23,601 bases of DNA from Treponema sp. (lineage in GTDB: Bacteria > Spirochaetota > Spirochaetia > Treponematales > Breznakiellaceae), in assembly GCA_009785045.1 (NCBI GenBank), contig WQXC01000007.1, forward strand, positions 1-23,601. Reading direction: 5' to 3'. Position numbers and translations under genes: made by a program. This document shows, one piece after another, positions 8,397 to 16,552 of this stretch (position 1 is its first letter; the number at the start of each line of letters is the position of its first letter). The notes beneath the pieces were generated by a model. It was given only the letters and a program-made list of their open reading frames with translations, ran no database searches and was not told where the DNA came from.

Positions 8397-10382
8397 TCAG
8401 CGGTAGTATAATTCTTCGTAAATTCTTGCTGCACCCAATACCCTCTTGCCGTAGTCTCTGGTTTCATAAATTGCCACCGTTTCCACAAACAGATCAATGG
8501 GCAGCCTGCTGGCATTACGCCATCTGCGCACACGGTTTTGTCCGCCGTTGTAAGCCATCAAAGCAAGCATAGTATCGTCCAGCCGTTCCCGCAGAAGATT
8601 AAAATAAAAACAACCCATGTGAATATTCAGGGAAGGATCTGTGGAGTCAATGCCATTATCGGGGTCATTATAATTTGGGCCTCCAGCGCGCCGCAGCCTG
8701 TCTGCCACATCTATCGCAGTATTCGGCATAAGCTGCATTAACCCAACTGCTCCAGCGCGTGACACAACAGCGCTTTGAAACGCGCTTTCTGTGCGGATAA
8801 GGCCGAAAAGCAGCGATGGCGTAATGTTAAACTCCTGCGCATACATTTCTGTTAATTCCAAAAACGGCTGCGGAAACATTAGCTCCCAGTTGCGTCTGTC
8901 ATTGCGATAGCCGTCCAGGAAAATGTAGAGCGAAGCAATTCTCATGGATTGAGGAATCATACCCTCTGCATTAAGAGCATAGGAAACAGCGCGCAATTCA
9001 TCCGGCGCTAAATCCCTTTCCATCGATCTGATATACGGAACAGACAACCCTGCAGCTCCATTACTAAAAAAGCCCAAAATAAACTGGAGCGCCTGCGATT
9101 GCCCGGAAGACTCAAAGGAATTATTGCCGGAAACAGATTCGTTCGTTAACTCAAGAAACGGCTGATCCAAAGCGTCCGCGCTTAATGATCTGTAATAAAA
9201 AGACAGTATAGCAAAAACAACACCTGTATCATAAGCAAAACGATAATACGCCAAAGCGTCTATACTTTCTGTATTTAATACCTGCGCAGCAAGCCGCATA
9301 TCTGCTGCCGAAAGATAGCTATATTCAATTGTGCGGGCAATAACCCATGCATAACTGATTTTTGATGCAGACGCGCCTGTGTCCTTTATCAGATTAAAAG
9401 TTCTTATAACATTATTCCATTCGCGCCCGGATACAAGTTTGTGTAAAAATCTTTCCAGTATGTTATCGTAATAGCTTCCCCTGTTCCAGTCCGGAACATA
9501 CTGCTCCAGCCTTCTAATAAAATTAACGGATTGCCCGGTAATTGTTATATCCAAAACATACCAAATGCAAGCATCAAGCTGTTCGCCGTTGGGTGCATAT
9601 TTCATAGCGCGTTCAAAGAGCAGAGCGCTTTGAGCATTCTGACCGCCAACTCTGCGGGTAATTCGCGCAGCGTAAAACAAAAGACTGTATCGTATATCTG
9701 CAAACGGATCAGTATCGGAAACTGCATTTTTAGGCAGGTTTTCATCCCACTGTAAAAAAAGAGAAAGTCCTTCGCTGCCGGACTGTGTGAATAAAAAAGC
9801 TCTTCCCAAATCGTTTACAAGAACAGGGTATTCAATGAATAAATCCGGTATTTGTTCCGGCCAGACGCCATCGGTCTGAAAAGCGCGGAAAAAATTTAAT
9901 GCATCATTGTACCTTAACCCAAAAACAGCATGGTGCCCGTCAATGGCGGCGGCTTCATTTTCAGTAAAAAAATTATCCTGTTTTTCGCATTCCCGTAAGA
10001 CATAAAGCCTTGCTTCCCTGTAAGACACAGAGTTTTGTTCCTGCCCCAATAAAAACGATAACGCTTTTTTTCTGTCAGGCGCAGAAGAAACATCAAAAGC
10101 CACCGCCCAAAAGCCAAACGCTTCCCGGCGGACATTTTCCTGCGCTTTGCGCGAAAGTTCAGTCCCCTGCGACATTAAAACAGCAAGTTCTTCGGCAGCA
10201 GCGCGCCGGATATACTCATTGGGAGCTAAAAGAGCTTTTTCGAATAATCTAATTCTTTCGGCTTCGTTATCGGAAATCAGCAAACCCTGATAAAATTCAT
10301 TATATTGAGCCTGCGATACGCATGAGAAGACCAACAGAGAAAATAATAAAAAAGCGAAGAGTTTCACAAAACGAAACCACAT
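8397..10382 (-). CDS. Lytic transglycosylase lipoprotein with SLT domain
   Basis: The 661-residue product has a short lipoprotein signal (lipidated Cys21 in LLVFSC). A long alpha-helical, superhelical-type region fills about 25-510. The Slt70-like catalytic domain lies near 515-640. Catalytic Glu532 sits in LIRTESAF, followed by the conserved GAVGLMQLMP, a DPSLNI segment and MAYNGGQNRVRRW. Such enzymes cleave the MurNAc-GlcNAc bond of peptidoglycan, leaving 1,6-anhydro ends. Its ATG overlaps the stop of the upstream LysM gene by one base (TAATG), so translation of the two is probably coupled. Confidence 0.93.
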   Translation of the reverse strand: MWFRFVKLFAFLLFSLLVFSCVSQAQYNEFYQGLLISDNEAERIRLFEKALLAPNEYIRRAAAEELAVLMSQGTELSRKAQENVRREAFGFWAVAFDVSSAPDRKKALSFLLGQEQNSVSYREARLYVLRECEKQDNFFTENEAAAIDGHHAVFGLRYNDALNFFRAFQTDGVWPEQIPDLFIEYPVLVNDLGRAFLFTQSGSEGLSLFLQWDENLPKNAVSDTDPFADIRYSLLFYAARITRRVGGQNAQSALLFERAMKYAPNGEQLDACIWYVLDITITGQSVNFIRRLEQYVPDWNRGSYYDNILERFLHKLVSGREWNNVIRTFNLIKDTGASASKISYAWVIARTIEYSYLSAADMRLAAQVLNTESIDALAYYRFAYDTGVVFAILSFYYRSLSADALDQPFLELTNESVSGNNSFESSGQSQALQFILGFFSNGAAGLSVPYIRSMERDLAPDELRAVSYALNAEGMIPQSMRIASLYIFLDGYRNDRRNWELMFPQPFLELTEMYAQEFNITPSLLFGLIRTESAFQSAVVSRAGAVGLMQLMPNTAIDVADRLRRAGGPNYNDPDNGIDSTDPSLNIHMGCFYFNLLRERLDDTMLALMAYNGGQNRVRRWRNASRLPIDLFVETVAIYETRDYGKRVLGAARIYEELYYR

Positions 10383-11362
10383 TAATTTCTTGGAGGAATA
10401 CGAATAGTCCTGCCGGAAATTATCAAGTTTGGATTACGAATACCGTTATGCTGTGCAATCCTTGGGTACAACCAGGGGTTCCGGTAAAATGCTTCGGCTA
10501 TATCCCATAATGTATCACCCCAGCGAATTGTATAATTAACACCTTCTCTTGGAATGGTTGCAGGAACATTGTATGACGCAACCGGCGGGTTACGCCTGCT
10601 TGTCGAGGTTTGCTGTCTCGGCGGCGGCGGAGCTGCTGGCGCCTGAATAACTGGCGGCGGCTCAACTCTTTGCTGGACAGGCTCAACCTGTCTTACAGGT
10701 TCCGGCTCTGGTTCGGGTTCAGGCTGCCTTTCTGGCTCAACTGGCCTTACAGGCTCAGGAGCTTTTGGCTGCTCTACAACTTTTTCTGCAGCAGGTTTAC
10801 CGTCTTTATTGAACCATGAACGTACAACATCCATACCGCCAAAGAAGAACAGCCAACCGGCAAGAAGTCCTAAAATAAGGAGTATAACAAGAACGATAAA
10901 AATCCATGCATTGGAAGATTCTTCTTCCCTGACCTTCTCGGCTTGATTGTACAGACCTGAAGGCGGCTCCTCGTTTGATTCCAGTTCAAAGTCGGGAATT
11001 TCCATATCACGCGAAGTTTCATCCAGTGATTTTAAGGAAACAGTAAGAATATAATGTTCGCCGCCGGCGCTTGTATCAAGGTCTATAGCATCGGCAACAA
11101 TTTCTCCGTTTGTATTGGAAGAAACTACCATTTCGATGGAAGGCTCTCCTTTGGGTTTATGTTTAATATTTTCAACGACCAGACTGCCAATATACTGAGC
11201 ATCCGTCATTACGCTTGCCGGACTTCTATAAAGATCAATCTGAACACTGGGTTGATTGTCGTGAACTGTGGTAAGAATTAACCTTTTTTTTATCGAAGAG
11301 AACTCTTCCATGATGGGATAAAATTCTCCGTTGGCGATCTTAAGACCAATGTTTGATGCCAT
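10382..11362 (-). CDS. Membrane protein: Hsp70 substrate-binding-like domain, TM helix, Pro-rich linker, LysM
   Basis: The 326-residue protein has an unusual order. Residues 3-112 resemble the beta-sandwich substrate-binding domain of DnaK/Hsp70: SNIGLKIANG, then TTVHDNQPSVQIDLY, then IGSLVVENI, GEPSIEM and NGEIVADAID. No ATPase domain precedes it. A membrane helix lies at 152-174, then a Pro/Glu/Val-rich linker (about 195-260). A C-terminal LysM domain (277-323) has YTIRWGDTLWDIA and HNGIRNPNLI. With no signal peptide, the Hsp70-like part should be cytoplasmic and LysM should bind periplasmic peptidoglycan. ATG at 11362 has AAGGAG upstream. It is translationally coupled to the lytic transglycosylase, so a wall-anchoring or wall-remodelling adaptor is likely (inference). 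Confidence 0.85.
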   Translation of the reverse strand: MASNIGLKIANGEFYPIMEEFSSIKKRLILTTVHDNQPSVQIDLYRSPASVMTDAQYIGSLVVENIKHKPKGEPSIEMVVSSNTNGEIVADAIDLDTSAGGEHYILTVSLKSLDETSRDMEIPDFELESNEEPPSGLYNQAEKVREEESSNAWIFIVLVILLILGLLAGWLFFFGGMDVVRSWFNKDGKPAAEKVVEQPKAPEPVRPVEPERQPEPEPEPEPVRQVEPVQQRVEPPPVIQAPAAPPPPRQQTSTSRRNPPVASYNVPATIPREGVNYTIRWGDTLWDIAEAFYRNPWLYPRIAQHNGIRNPNLIISGRTIRIPPRN

Positions 11363-11406
11363 TGAGCCAGCTCCTTTTTTCCGGACATTAAAACAGACCT
11401 GTTTTA

Positions 11407-11436
11407 AGTTTAAACGGTAAATTTGCCTTCTGTCAA
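11407..11436 (-). promoter_or_regulatory. Sigma-70 promoter for the LysM/transglycosylase operon
   Basis: Read on the minus strand, a consensus TTGACA (11431-11436) is followed by an 18-bp spacer and TAAACT (11407-11412). The start of transcription would fall about 35-40 bp before the LysM start codon. Confidence 0.6.
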
Positions 11437-11485
11437 GAGAAAACCGCCGTGTTTTCACAATTTGTTCCCCTGTTTTAGCCACTTT

Positions 11486-11501
11486 TCGTTAATATTAACG
11501 A
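11486..11501. promoter_or_regulatory. 16-bp perfect palindrome, candidate operator in divergent spacer
   Basis: TCGTTAATATTAACGA is a perfect 16-bp palindrome 55 bp before the TPR gene start, in the 193-bp gap between divergent genes. It has no T run and a loopless symmetry, which fits a dimeric DNA-binding site better than a terminator. Confidence 0.35.
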
Positions 11502-11555
11502 TATTACAGATAAAACCAGTATCAAAAAACCAAAAAATATCCGATAATAGAAGAC

Positions 11556-12926
11556 ATGAGTCCCGTATTGATTGGGGTAATTGCCCTTTTATTAGTAGCA
11601 ACTGTAGTAGTTCTGGTAATGAGCCAAACTCGCGGCAAATCATTTGGTTCTGCCAGACTTTCCAAAGATCGCGAAGTAGCGGTAAAAGAAGCGTCAAAGC
11701 GGTTAGCTCAGAACCCCAATGATCCTGAAGCGCTGTATATCATTGCAAGCGCATATTTCGATGAACAAAACTGGGATAAAGCCCTAAAAGCATATGAATC
11801 CGTAGCTGATCAAATATCTATTAACAGAGTACAAGGAATCGACAATTTTGAAGTTTTCCTGCGAATGGGTATCTCTGCAAAAAAACTCAATCTATTGGAT
11901 CAGGCTTACAGAGGCTTTTCGATGGCAAGAACCTTCAGGCAGGATAACTTTGAAGTAAATTACGAGATGGGCGCTCTGGAATTTGACAGAAAAAATTATG
12001 AAAAAGCAGTTCAGCTTTTACAGCAGGCCAGAATCCAGGACCCGGACAGCCCGGCAGTTTTACGATATTTGGGGCATGCTCTTTTCAGATTAAAAAAACC
12101 AAAAGAAGCTATGAGTTTTATCCGTAAGGCAATAGATCTTGCCCCGGAAGACAAGGAATCGCTGTACACATTGGCAGAATGTTATCACGAGGCAAATCAG
12201 ACAGAACAGGCTTTACGCATATTCAACCATCTGCGGGCAGACCCGGCAATGGGACCAACCTGCTGTCTTACTGCAGGAACCATTCATCTGGAAACAAGAC
12301 AATACGAAGCGGCTATCCAGGATTTTGAAATCGGACTAAGACACGTAAATATCAAAGCTGATATTCTGGCTGAATTACGCTACAAACTTGCAACTACACT
12401 TATAAAGTTAAATGAAATCAGCAAAGCTATCCCTCATTTAAAACAGCTTCAGTCTGAAAACCCTTCATACAAAGATGTTAATGTGCTTTTGGGAAAATAC
12501 ATTGAATTAAGCGCCAACCGCAACTTGCAAATTTTCCTTATGGGCTCCTCGGCAGATTTTATCGCGCTTTGCCGCAAAATAGTAATGACCTATTTTGGAA
12601 GAGCAAAGGTAAAAATTACAAATATAACTGTCAATAAAGCCGAATGGGCCGATATCCTGGCAGAAGTTGATACATTTAAATGGTCAGACATCATCATGTT
12701 CCGGTTTATCAGAACACAAGGTTCAATTGGAGAACTTATTGTCAGAGACTTCCATTCACACCTGAAGGATGTAAAAGCCGGAAAGGGTATTTGCATCACT
12801 GTAGGTCAATACACAGACGAAGCAAAAAGGTATACAGAAGCAAGACTTATCGACTTAATCGAAAAAGATAAGCTTCAGCAAATCCTTAATTCACTGGATG
12901 CAAAAACCGCTGCCGTAAAAAAATAA
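11556..12926 (+). CDS. Membrane-anchored TPR protein with degenerate Mrr-like C-terminal domain
   Basis: The 456-residue product has an N-terminal membrane anchor (residues 4-22, short non-cytoplasmic start). TPR repeats follow at about 45-315, for example PEALYIIASAYFDEQNWDKA and SPAVLRYLGHALFRLKKPKE. The C-terminal domain (about 325-445) has the ending typical of Mrr-type restriction endonuclease folds: VRDFHSHL, KGICITVGQYTDEAKRY and LIDLIEKDKL. The strand that should carry the catalytic Q/E-x-K reads IIMFRFIR, so nuclease activity is improbable. The soluble part should face the cytoplasm. TPRs mediate protein contacts; the partner is unknown. It is divergent from the LysM operon. The ribosome site is weak. 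Confidence 0.82.
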   Translation: MSPVLIGVIALLLVATVVVLVMSQTRGKSFGSARLSKDREVAVKEASKRLAQNPNDPEALYIIASAYFDEQNWDKALKAYESVADQISINRVQGIDNFEVFLRMGISAKKLNLLDQAYRGFSMARTFRQDNFEVNYEMGALEFDRKNYEKAVQLLQQARIQDPDSPAVLRYLGHALFRLKKPKEAMSFIRKAIDLAPEDKESLYTLAECYHEANQTEQALRIFNHLRADPAMGPTCCLTAGTIHLETRQYEAAIQDFEIGLRHVNIKADILAELRYKLATTLIKLNEISKAIPHLKQLQSENPSYKDVNVLLGKYIELSANRNLQIFLMGSSADFIALCRKIVMTYFGRAKVKITNITVNKAEWADILAEVDTFKWSDIIMFRFIRTQGSIGELIVRDFHSHLKDVKAGKGICITVGQYTDEAKRYTEARLIDLIEKDKLQQILNSLDAKTAAVKK

Positions 12927-12936
12927 AACTACGTTT

Positions 12937-14037
12937 TTATTCACTGCTTAAAAACTTCAGGTAAATTAATAAAGGCAGATGATCGCTGAACCCCAACCCT
13001 GTCTTTGGATTATATGGCACTGGTATCCCGTTTGAATTTGCAAAAGGTTCAAAATTCGCAACATAAGCTCTCTCATAATTCCAGCCGGAACCATTAAAAA
13101 AATGATGAGACAATAAAATGTTATCGATTGTTTCCCAGTTGTACCGGTAAAAATAGGAACCATTATCCAGCTCGCGTACCCAGGGAGAAAACAAAGAAAT
13201 TGTCCCCTGCGGAAAATGACTGGAAACCGGGGGTTTATTGCCGCTTACAACTATAAAATCCTTTTGCCCTGTAGATTTTACATTGGACAGAATAGCGCTG
13301 TACGGATCATCAGGAAGCAATGCGCAGACAATGTTTGAACCCCGCCTGTAGAATTCATCATGATTTTCGTTTAAGTCCCCTGCGACAATTAAACCTGTGT
13401 CAGGTTCAGTTTCCCATAGCTCCCTAATCCTGCGTAAAATAACTCTGGCTGACGCTTTGCGGACATCTTCTGTCTCGTCATCACCGCCGATTTTTGATTT
13501 CCAGTGACAGGTAAAAATAACAAAACTCCCTCCTTCTGTAAGTATTCTGGTTTCCAGAACAGGACGGGGCGTAACATCACCGTTAATAGCGATGGAATGA
13601 GTCCTTGATTCCATCAGCGGAAAACGGCTTAGAATGCCCAACCCTACTGCCGCATTCGGGTTATTGGCAAAATGACTCCACGCATAATCCTGGGACAGTG
13701 CAGTTGCAAAGTCTTCCAGAATCTGGTGTGATTCAATCTCCTGAAACAGAATAATGTCCGGTACAGGCGTTAATCTGCCAATAGCCGCAGCCATGGAATT
13801 AATCCTGCCCAGGTACTTTTCTGTTGACCAGCCGGCAGATTGAAGGAATTCATCGTATTCATAACCGTTATCCACGCCGTCAAACAGATTATGAACATTC
13901 CAGGTCATAAGGGTGATGTACCCGGAATCATCGGGTACCCCCGGTTCCAGGACAGTGCATCCTGACAGAACCAGGATAAGCGCCAGAAGAAGAGCTCCCC
14001 GGGGTAAAATTAGGGAGCCAAACAAGTATCTTTTCAT
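12937..14037 (-). CDS. Endonuclease/exonuclease/phosphatase-family lipoprotein
   Basis: The 366-residue protein has a lipoprotein signal (LVLSGC, Cys27) followed by an EEP fold. Motifs appear in order: TWNVHNLFD (metal-binding Asn47), FQEIES (metal-binding Glu100), a histidine in TCHWKSK, GDLNE (catalytic Asp/Asn) and the C-terminal SDHLP. Relatives hydrolyse phosphodiester or phosphomonoester bonds in nucleic acids or phospholipids. A lipid-anchored, extracytoplasmic location points to nucleic acid salvage or a phospholipase role (inference). ATG at 14037 is preceded by GGAGG. The gene converges with the TPR gene and diverges from rplM. Confidence 0.85.
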   Translation of the reverse strand: MKRYLFGSLILPRGALLLALILVLSGCTVLEPGVPDDSGYITLMTWNVHNLFDGVDNGYEYDEFLQSAGWSTEKYLGRINSMAAAIGRLTPVPDIILFQEIESHQILEDFATALSQDYAWSHFANNPNAAVGLGILSRFPLMESRTHSIAINGDVTPRPVLETRILTEGGSFVIFTCHWKSKIGGDDETEDVRKASARVILRRIRELWETEPDTGLIVAGDLNENHDEFYRRGSNIVCALLPDDPYSAILSNVKSTGQKDFIVVSGNKPPVSSHFPQGTISLFSPWVRELDNGSYFYRYNWETIDNILLSHHFFNGSGWNYERAYVANFEPFANSNGIPVPYNPKTGLGFSDHLPLLIYLKFLSSE

Positions 14038-14147
14038 AACAACCTCCAAAAATTGATATACTATATATGGGATCGAGAGTGCCATTTTGCTTGACCGAAA
14101 ATGAAAAAAAATTGAAAAAAAGATGAAAAAACCCGCAGTTTTTCCTA

Positions 14148-14176
14148 TTGACACTATTTTCGATTTTTAGTAGTCT
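14148..14176 (+). promoter_or_regulatory. Sigma-70 promoter for rplM-rpsI-recX
   Basis: Consensus TTGACA (14148-14153), a 17-bp spacer and TAGTCT (14171-14176) lie about 52 bp before the rplM start codon, facing the ribosomal protein operon. Confidence 0.7.
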
Positions 14177-14228
14177 GAAAGTCCCGTTACGAAAGAAATA
14201 TAGAAAAGGTGTTATAAAGGTTATTGAT

Positions 14229-14657
14229 ATGAAGACAGTATTTGCAAAACCCGCATCTGTGGAACGTAAGTGGTATATCCTTGATGCCGAGGGAAAGGTC
14301 CTGGGCAGAGTGGCAGCCAAAGTCGCTTCCATTGTCAGGGGCAAAAACAAAACTAATTTTGTACCCCACCAGGAAATCGGGGATTTTGTTGTAGTAATAA
14401 ATGCGGATAAAATCGTTGTAACCGGCAGAAAAGCCGAGCAAAAGATGTATTATCGTCATACTGGTTATGTCGGCGGACTTAAAGCCAATAATTTCGAAGC
14501 TGTAATAGCTAGACATCCGGAAATGCCGCTTGAAAATGCCATAAAAGGCATGCTTCCAAAGGGGCCGCTAGGCAGAAAAATGGCTAAAAACGTAAAAATC
14601 TATGCCGGAACAGAACATCCGCATGCCAGCCAAAAACCAGTGCCGATTGAGGCGTAA
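14229..14657 (+). CDS. rplM: 50S ribosomal protein L13
   Basis: The 142-residue protein is normal L13 length and carries ERKWYILDAEGKVLGRVA near the start, YYRHTGYVGG centrally and MLPKGPLGRKMAKNVKIYAG near the end. L13 is an early assembly protein of the large ribosomal subunit. The start at 14229 is supported by AAAGG at 14216-14220 and matches the family's N-terminus; a longer open frame from 14148 overlaps the promoter and is not used. rpsI follows after 8 bp, the usual bacterial pair. Confidence 0.97.
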   Translation: MKTVFAKPASVERKWYILDAEGKVLGRVAAKVASIVRGKNKTNFVPHQEIGDFVVVINADKIVVTGRKAEQKMYYRHTGYVGGLKANNFEAVIARHPEMPLENAIKGMLPKGPLGRKMAKNVKIYAGTEHPHASQKPVPIEA

Positions 14658-14665
14658 GAGGGAAT

Positions 14666-15058
14666 ATGATTAAGAATCTTGGAATAGGTACAGGAAGAAG
14701 AAAAACTTCGGTAGCCCGGGTTTATGTACGGGACGGAAGCGGCAAAATCGTTATAAACGGCAAAGAATTGGCTGTTTATTTCCCGCAGGGTGAACACGCG
14801 CAAATGGTTCGCCAACCCCTGATGGTAACCGCAAGCGAGAATAAATACGACATTTTAATTAATGTTTACGGCGGCGGCAACAATGGCCAAGCCGGCGCAT
14901 GCCGTCACGGACTTTCAAGAGCGCTCTGCCAGGTTGATCACACCAATTATGCCAGCTTACGCAGTAATGGGTATCTTACCCGCGACCCGCGCATGGTTGA
15001 ACGCAAAAAATACGGACGCCCCGGAGCCCGCAGACGCTTCCAGTTCTCAAAACGCTAA
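14666..15058 (+). CDS. rpsI: 30S ribosomal protein S9
   Basis: This 130-residue protein has the S9 N-terminus (GTGRRKTSVARVYVR), a central GGGNNGQAGACRHGLSRAL and the basic C-terminal tail GRPGARRRFQFSKR, whose end reaches the P-site tRNA. GAGGGA lies just before the ATG. It is cotranscribed with rplM, and recX begins 6 bp after its stop. Confidence 0.97.
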   Translation: MIKNLGIGTGRRKTSVARVYVRDGSGKIVINGKELAVYFPQGEHAQMVRQPLMVTASENKYDILINVYGGGNNGQAGACRHGLSRALCQVDHTNYASLRSNGYLTRDPRMVERKKYGRPGARRRFQFSKR

Positions 15059-15064
15059 AGTTTT

Positions 15065-15529
15065 GTGTCTGAAAACGAAAACGATACTACCACAGCATTT
15101 TTACGTGCAGAAAAGACCGCTCTTCGCTTAATCGCAAGAGCGGAACAGTGTACAAACGGTCTGGCGCGCAAACTGGAAAAGCGCGGGTTTGACTCTGCCT
15201 GCATCGGCGAAATTATTACAAAGCTTACAGAACTAAAACTGCTCGATGATCATCGTTTTGCCTGTTTTTGGCTGCGCTCCCGCTTGCGCCTTACCCGCAG
15301 TCCGCGGCAGCTCCTTTCTTCCCTTTGCGCGCGCGGCATAGACCGCGACGACGCAGAAACCGCTTTTAAAACTGTGTTAGATCAGGACACTGAACTTGCT
15401 CTTATAAAAAGATATATCAAAAAATACGCGCGAAAGATACGCGGCAAAGACAGACTCTCTATAAAATATTTTTTAAAAGGCGAAGGGTTTTCTGCAAATG
15501 TAATACAGCAGTTTCTTGATGAAGAATAG
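15065..15529 (+). CDS. recX: Regulatory protein RecX
   Basis: The 154-residue product shows RecX three-helix repeats. ALRLIARAEQCTNGLARKLEKRG forms the first and LLDDHRFACFWLRSRLRLTR the second, while SPRQLLSSLCARGIDRDDAE opens the third. RecX modulates RecA filament growth. The GTG start has no clear ribosome site and lies 6 bp from the rpsI stop, suggesting coupling to rpsI translation. Its location behind ribosomal genes rather than recA is noteworthy but not unusual among spirochaetes as far as I can judge. Confidence 0.83.
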   Translation: MSENENDTTTAFLRAEKTALRLIARAEQCTNGLARKLEKRGFDSACIGEIITKLTELKLLDDHRFACFWLRSRLRLTRSPRQLLSSLCARGIDRDDAETAFKTVLDQDTELALIKRYIKKYARKIRGKDRLSIKYFLKGEGFSANVIQQFLDEE

Positions 15530-15570
15530 TTTTATAAAAATAAATAATTCTTTGCCAATCCATAATATCT

Positions 15571-16485
15571 TTATTTATTCAGGATAATTCTTGCAGTAAA
15601 TCTGACAAGGAAGAAAATAATTACCATCACCAGAATTGGAATTATTATATTAATGAACAGGAAGATAATGAAGTAATTAATAACATCTCCTATTATATCA
15701 TTACCTAAATCTCTGGCTCTTGGCATAAAGTTGATGATTGAGTTTCCTGTCCTTCGTGTTCTTAGAATGTCATCTTCCATGGTTTTGGCGATCTTTCCTT
15801 TTTCCTCGATAGATGCAACAAGAGTATTAACATTTTTGGCGAATATTTTATCGCCCAGGAAAGACGATGCATGAATGGATGCCGGAATGGCAAGCGGGAT
15901 AACAAAACTGATTAATAAAGTTACAATAACTATCTTGTGTATCTTAGCCTTGTCCTTGCAAGTCCAAAGGGTAACAATTGCAATTAATATACAGAGCGGA
16001 ATTAATAAAATAAAGGCAAGCAGCCCAAAAGTTGACAGTAGAATTTTTTCGAAAGTAACGGCGGAGTACGCCCATAAAAGCATATCGGAAACCTTGTTTA
16101 AAACACTATCAACCGGAGCAAGAAATTCCATAGGATTTACAGATGATTCAATAAAGAAATTGCCTCTTACCTGAGCGGATTGCAATACATTAATAACGCC
16201 GTTCATTGTTTTTAAGACTGCCCATATATCCAGAATCTGCCGGGATTTGCCGGAAAGCGCGCCTTGAATGCCTTTTTCGGATACAGCCTCCGGTACTAAA
16301 AACGAGGATACAGGTCCTCTTGGTCTGGACAACAAAGCCTGCGCGCCGGATTGAGCGCTCAGCGGATCCTTAGCATCCTGGGCTGTTTGGGTGTTTACAG
16401 ACTGGCATGATATTAGTCCAAAAAAAAGCGACCCGCAGCCGATTACTATCAATAAAATTGTAAAAATTAAATACTTTGATTTCAT
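15571..16485 (-). CDS. Unknown multi-pass membrane protein, possible lipoprotein
   Basis: I do not recognise this 304-residue protein. Visible are an N-terminal hydrophobic segment ending in LISC (Cys27), a possible lipobox. A soluble, probably extracytoplasmic stretch follows (30-145), with APVDSVLNKVSDMLLWAY. Three membrane helices lie at about 149-175, 184-205 and 270-295. A polar segment rich in Lys, Glu and Arg lies between the last two. No catalytic motif is apparent. The gene converges with recX, with only 41 bp of AT-rich sequence between them. The start has no strong ribosome site. Confidence 0.75.
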   Translation of the reverse strand: MKSKYLIFTILLIVIGCGSLFFGLISCQSVNTQTAQDAKDPLSAQSGAQALLSRPRGPVSSFLVPEAVSEKGIQGALSGKSRQILDIWAVLKTMNGVINVLQSAQVRGNFFIESSVNPMEFLAPVDSVLNKVSDMLLWAYSAVTFEKILLSTFGLLAFILLIPLCILIAIVTLWTCKDKAKIHKIVIVTLLISFVIPLAIPASIHASSFLGDKIFAKNVNTLVASIEEKGKIAKTMEDDILRTRRTGNSIINFMPRARDLGNDIIGDVINYFIIFLFINIIIPILVMVIIFFLVRFTARIILNK

Positions 16486-16552
16486 ACCTTATTTAATTAT
16501 AGTGTAAAATTGCATATTTAGCCATACGGCAGATTATGCCGATTTTTAAAGT

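Noticed and set aside
10660..10800. Tandem DNA repeat within the LysM gene
   Set aside because: It is the coding sequence of the Pro/Glu/Val-rich linker; low-complexity protein explains it.
15530..15570. Terminator between recX and the convergent membrane protein gene
   Set aside because: The stretch is AT-rich with only a loose A/T pairing and no stable stem.
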